6,259 nucleotides of DNA from assembly GCA_026002595.1 (NCBI GenBank), contig BOBW01000092.1, positions 1-6,259 of the forward strand, read 5' to 3'. Source of the DNA: Spirochaetia bacterium. Lineage in GTDB: Bacteria > Spirochaetota > Spirochaetia > Treponematales > Breznakiellaceae. Position numbers and translations under genes: made by a program. Shown here piece after piece: positions 5,341 through 6,259 of the stretch. Within the stretch, counting starts at the first letter, position 1. The number at the start of each line of letters is the position of its first letter. The notes below the pieces were generated by a model. The model saw only the letters and a list, made by a program, of their open reading frames with translations. It was not told the origin of the DNA and searched no databases.

Positions 5341-6249
5341 GGCAGGGTCAGGGGAAAAGCGGCTCGAACTTTCTTGCGGAAAACCGGGCTCGGCGGAATA
5401 TTCCGGCGATGTATCCACCGATGCGCGGGCGCCGTTAAAATCAGGCTCATCCTCATCACCGGCAATACTATCCCACCAGGAAATAATCTTCACTATTTCA
5501 TTTTGAACTATATCGGATGAGATCGTATTTCCATCGGCGTTAAAACACATCCGTTTTATGGACTGGCCCAGGGTGCGGAAATTTCCCTTCCAGGAACTTC
5601 CCGGGGATTGGGTAAATTCAAGGTATTGTTCCAGGGACTCCACGAAAAATTCAATTTTTAGTCCGGTTTTTTTTTCGTATTTCTTAAGTTCATACTGGAT
5701 ATTGGGGAGTATATCCAGGGGCCGGTCATTAAGGGAGGGCAGCGCAAAAGTCCAGAGACCGATTTGGGAAAACAGGGATGGGCTGAATTGTCCCCAGGAT
5801 GAAAGCTGTCCCAGGTTTTTGCCGGTTGCGCAGACCAGTTGGAAGGCGCTGTTTATTTCCGGGCCGTACCCGCTTTGCCGGAACCCGCCGGTTTCGAGGA
5901 CCCGGAGCAGTATCCTCTGGGCATATTCTTCAAGGCGGTCGATATCGTCAAGAAAGAGCATACCCTGATCCGCTTCCCGGAGGGCATTGCAAAAGTCCGT
6001 ATCCCCATTGTGCAGGATGGCGCAGTCCACCTCGACAAAGGGGCCGGACAGGATGCCCCGGCGCTTCTTTAGATCGTAGATACGGCGGGCAAGCAGGGTT
6101 TTACCTGTGCCTGAATCCCCTGAAAGCAGCACCGGGTCCGTACTGCGGAGACAGGTGTCCCGGAGGCTGTCCATAAGCCGGTTATAGGGCTCATCCTGGG
6201 TCTCGATGTCCATTTTTAAAAAATCATTGTCATCCGCTGTTTCCATCAT
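5110..6249 (-). CDS. RtcR-like AAA+ ATPase lacking the sigma54-contact loop and arginine fingers
   Basis: 379 residues from ATG 6249. No ribosome site is visible in the 10 bases before it and the frame stays open to the window edge, so the true start may lie outside. The core follows RtcR, the sigma54 activator of the RNA-repair operon: Walker A GDSGTGKT (44-51), ARRIYDLKKRR, SGPFVEVDCA, Walker B GMLFLDD (96-102), GLWTFALP and WKGNFRTL (220-227). Differences are striking. The segment between DCA and Walker B has no GAFTGA loop, so contact with sigma54 is unlikely. The usual DE is DD (Asp102). The FREDLYxRI block reads FSPSLFSQI, so both arginine-finger positions are lost. An acidic, Pro/Ser-rich linker (about 262-308) leads to the RtcR-type C-terminal domain (about 313-375), a probable helical DNA-binding module. 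RtcR's N-terminal ligand-sensing domain is absent from the part seen. It may be a nucleotide switch or scaffold rather than an active motor. Confidence 0.85.
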   Translation of the reverse strand: MMETADDNDFLKMDIETQDEPYNRLMDSLRDTCLRSTDPVLLSGDSGTGKTLLARRIYDLKKRRGILSGPFVEVDCAILHNGDTDFCNALREADQGMLFLDDIDRLEEYAQRILLRVLETGGFRQSGYGPEINSAFQLVCATGKNLGQLSSWGQFSPSLFSQIGLWTFALPSLNDRPLDILPNIQYELKKYEKKTGLKIEFFVESLEQYLEFTQSPGSSWKGNFRTLGQSIKRMCFNADGNTISSDIVQNEIVKIISWWDSIAGDEDEPDFNGARASVDTSPEYSAEPGFPQESSSRFSPDPANIPENIKKIFENCDEFDRAQLVAVIAVCRESETLADAGRKLFAKSRQRRVSHNDSDRLKKYLARFGLDWEGVREET

Positions 6250-6259
6250 ATATATTATT

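Noticed and set aside
5558..6176. Plus-strand frames opposite the RtcR-like gene
   Set aside because: They are mirror frames of a GC-rich coding region with no family resemblance or start signals.
5110..6249. Functional sigma54-dependent activator (true RtcR)
   Set aside because: The GAFTGA loop required for sigma54 contact is absent and arginine-finger positions are changed, so the name rtcR was not assigned.

Overview
The window is a piece of bacterial accessory chromosome. It holds two AAA+ ATPase genes, a small gene with a possible cysteine-peptidase/transglutaminase triad, a pair of A/T-rich membrane-protein genes in the opposite orientation, and the remains of a duplicated gene module. 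No ribosomal, tRNA or housekeeping gene is present, so the host is uncertain. Strong AGGAGG-type ribosome sites and sigma70-like promoters say only 'bacterium'. I lean weakly, from memory of domain content, towards a spirochaete such as Treponema.

Layout. 1-1814 (minus): an AAA+ ATPase with winged-helix-like N-terminal domains, cut by the left window edge, with its promoter at 1844-1871. 1872-2228: divergent intergenic region with an A/T-rich palindrome, a good plus-strand promoter (2035-2063) and a leader of about 160 nt that can fold into several hairpins. 2229-3245 and 3296-4249 (plus): two membrane-anchored coiled-coil proteins that look like diverged paralogues. 4262-4472 (minus): a truncated copy of the module found intact at 5063-5340, namely the C-terminal domain of an RtcR-like ATPase, a promoter-like block, a ribosome site and the first codons of the next gene. 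4509-5069 (minus): a 186-residue protein with a C-H-D arrangement. 5110-6249 (minus): an RtcR-like AAA+ ATPase that has lost the sigma54-contacting loop and the arginine fingers.

How the parts may work together (inference). The right half reads as a two-gene unit, a regulatory NTPase followed by a possible effector, with a relic of a second such unit downstream. The same promoter-like block (TTGACT, 15-16 nt, CATATT, with TCCCATATT conserved) lies before the 1814 ATPase, before the small gene and before the relic, so these genes may belong to one regulon. The A/T-rich membrane pair lies between the left ATPase and the relic, in opposite orientation and with different base composition. This suggests a separately acquired module. 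NTPase, candidate peptidase and membrane proteins side by side would fit a conflict or stress-response island, but no function is proven by the sequence.
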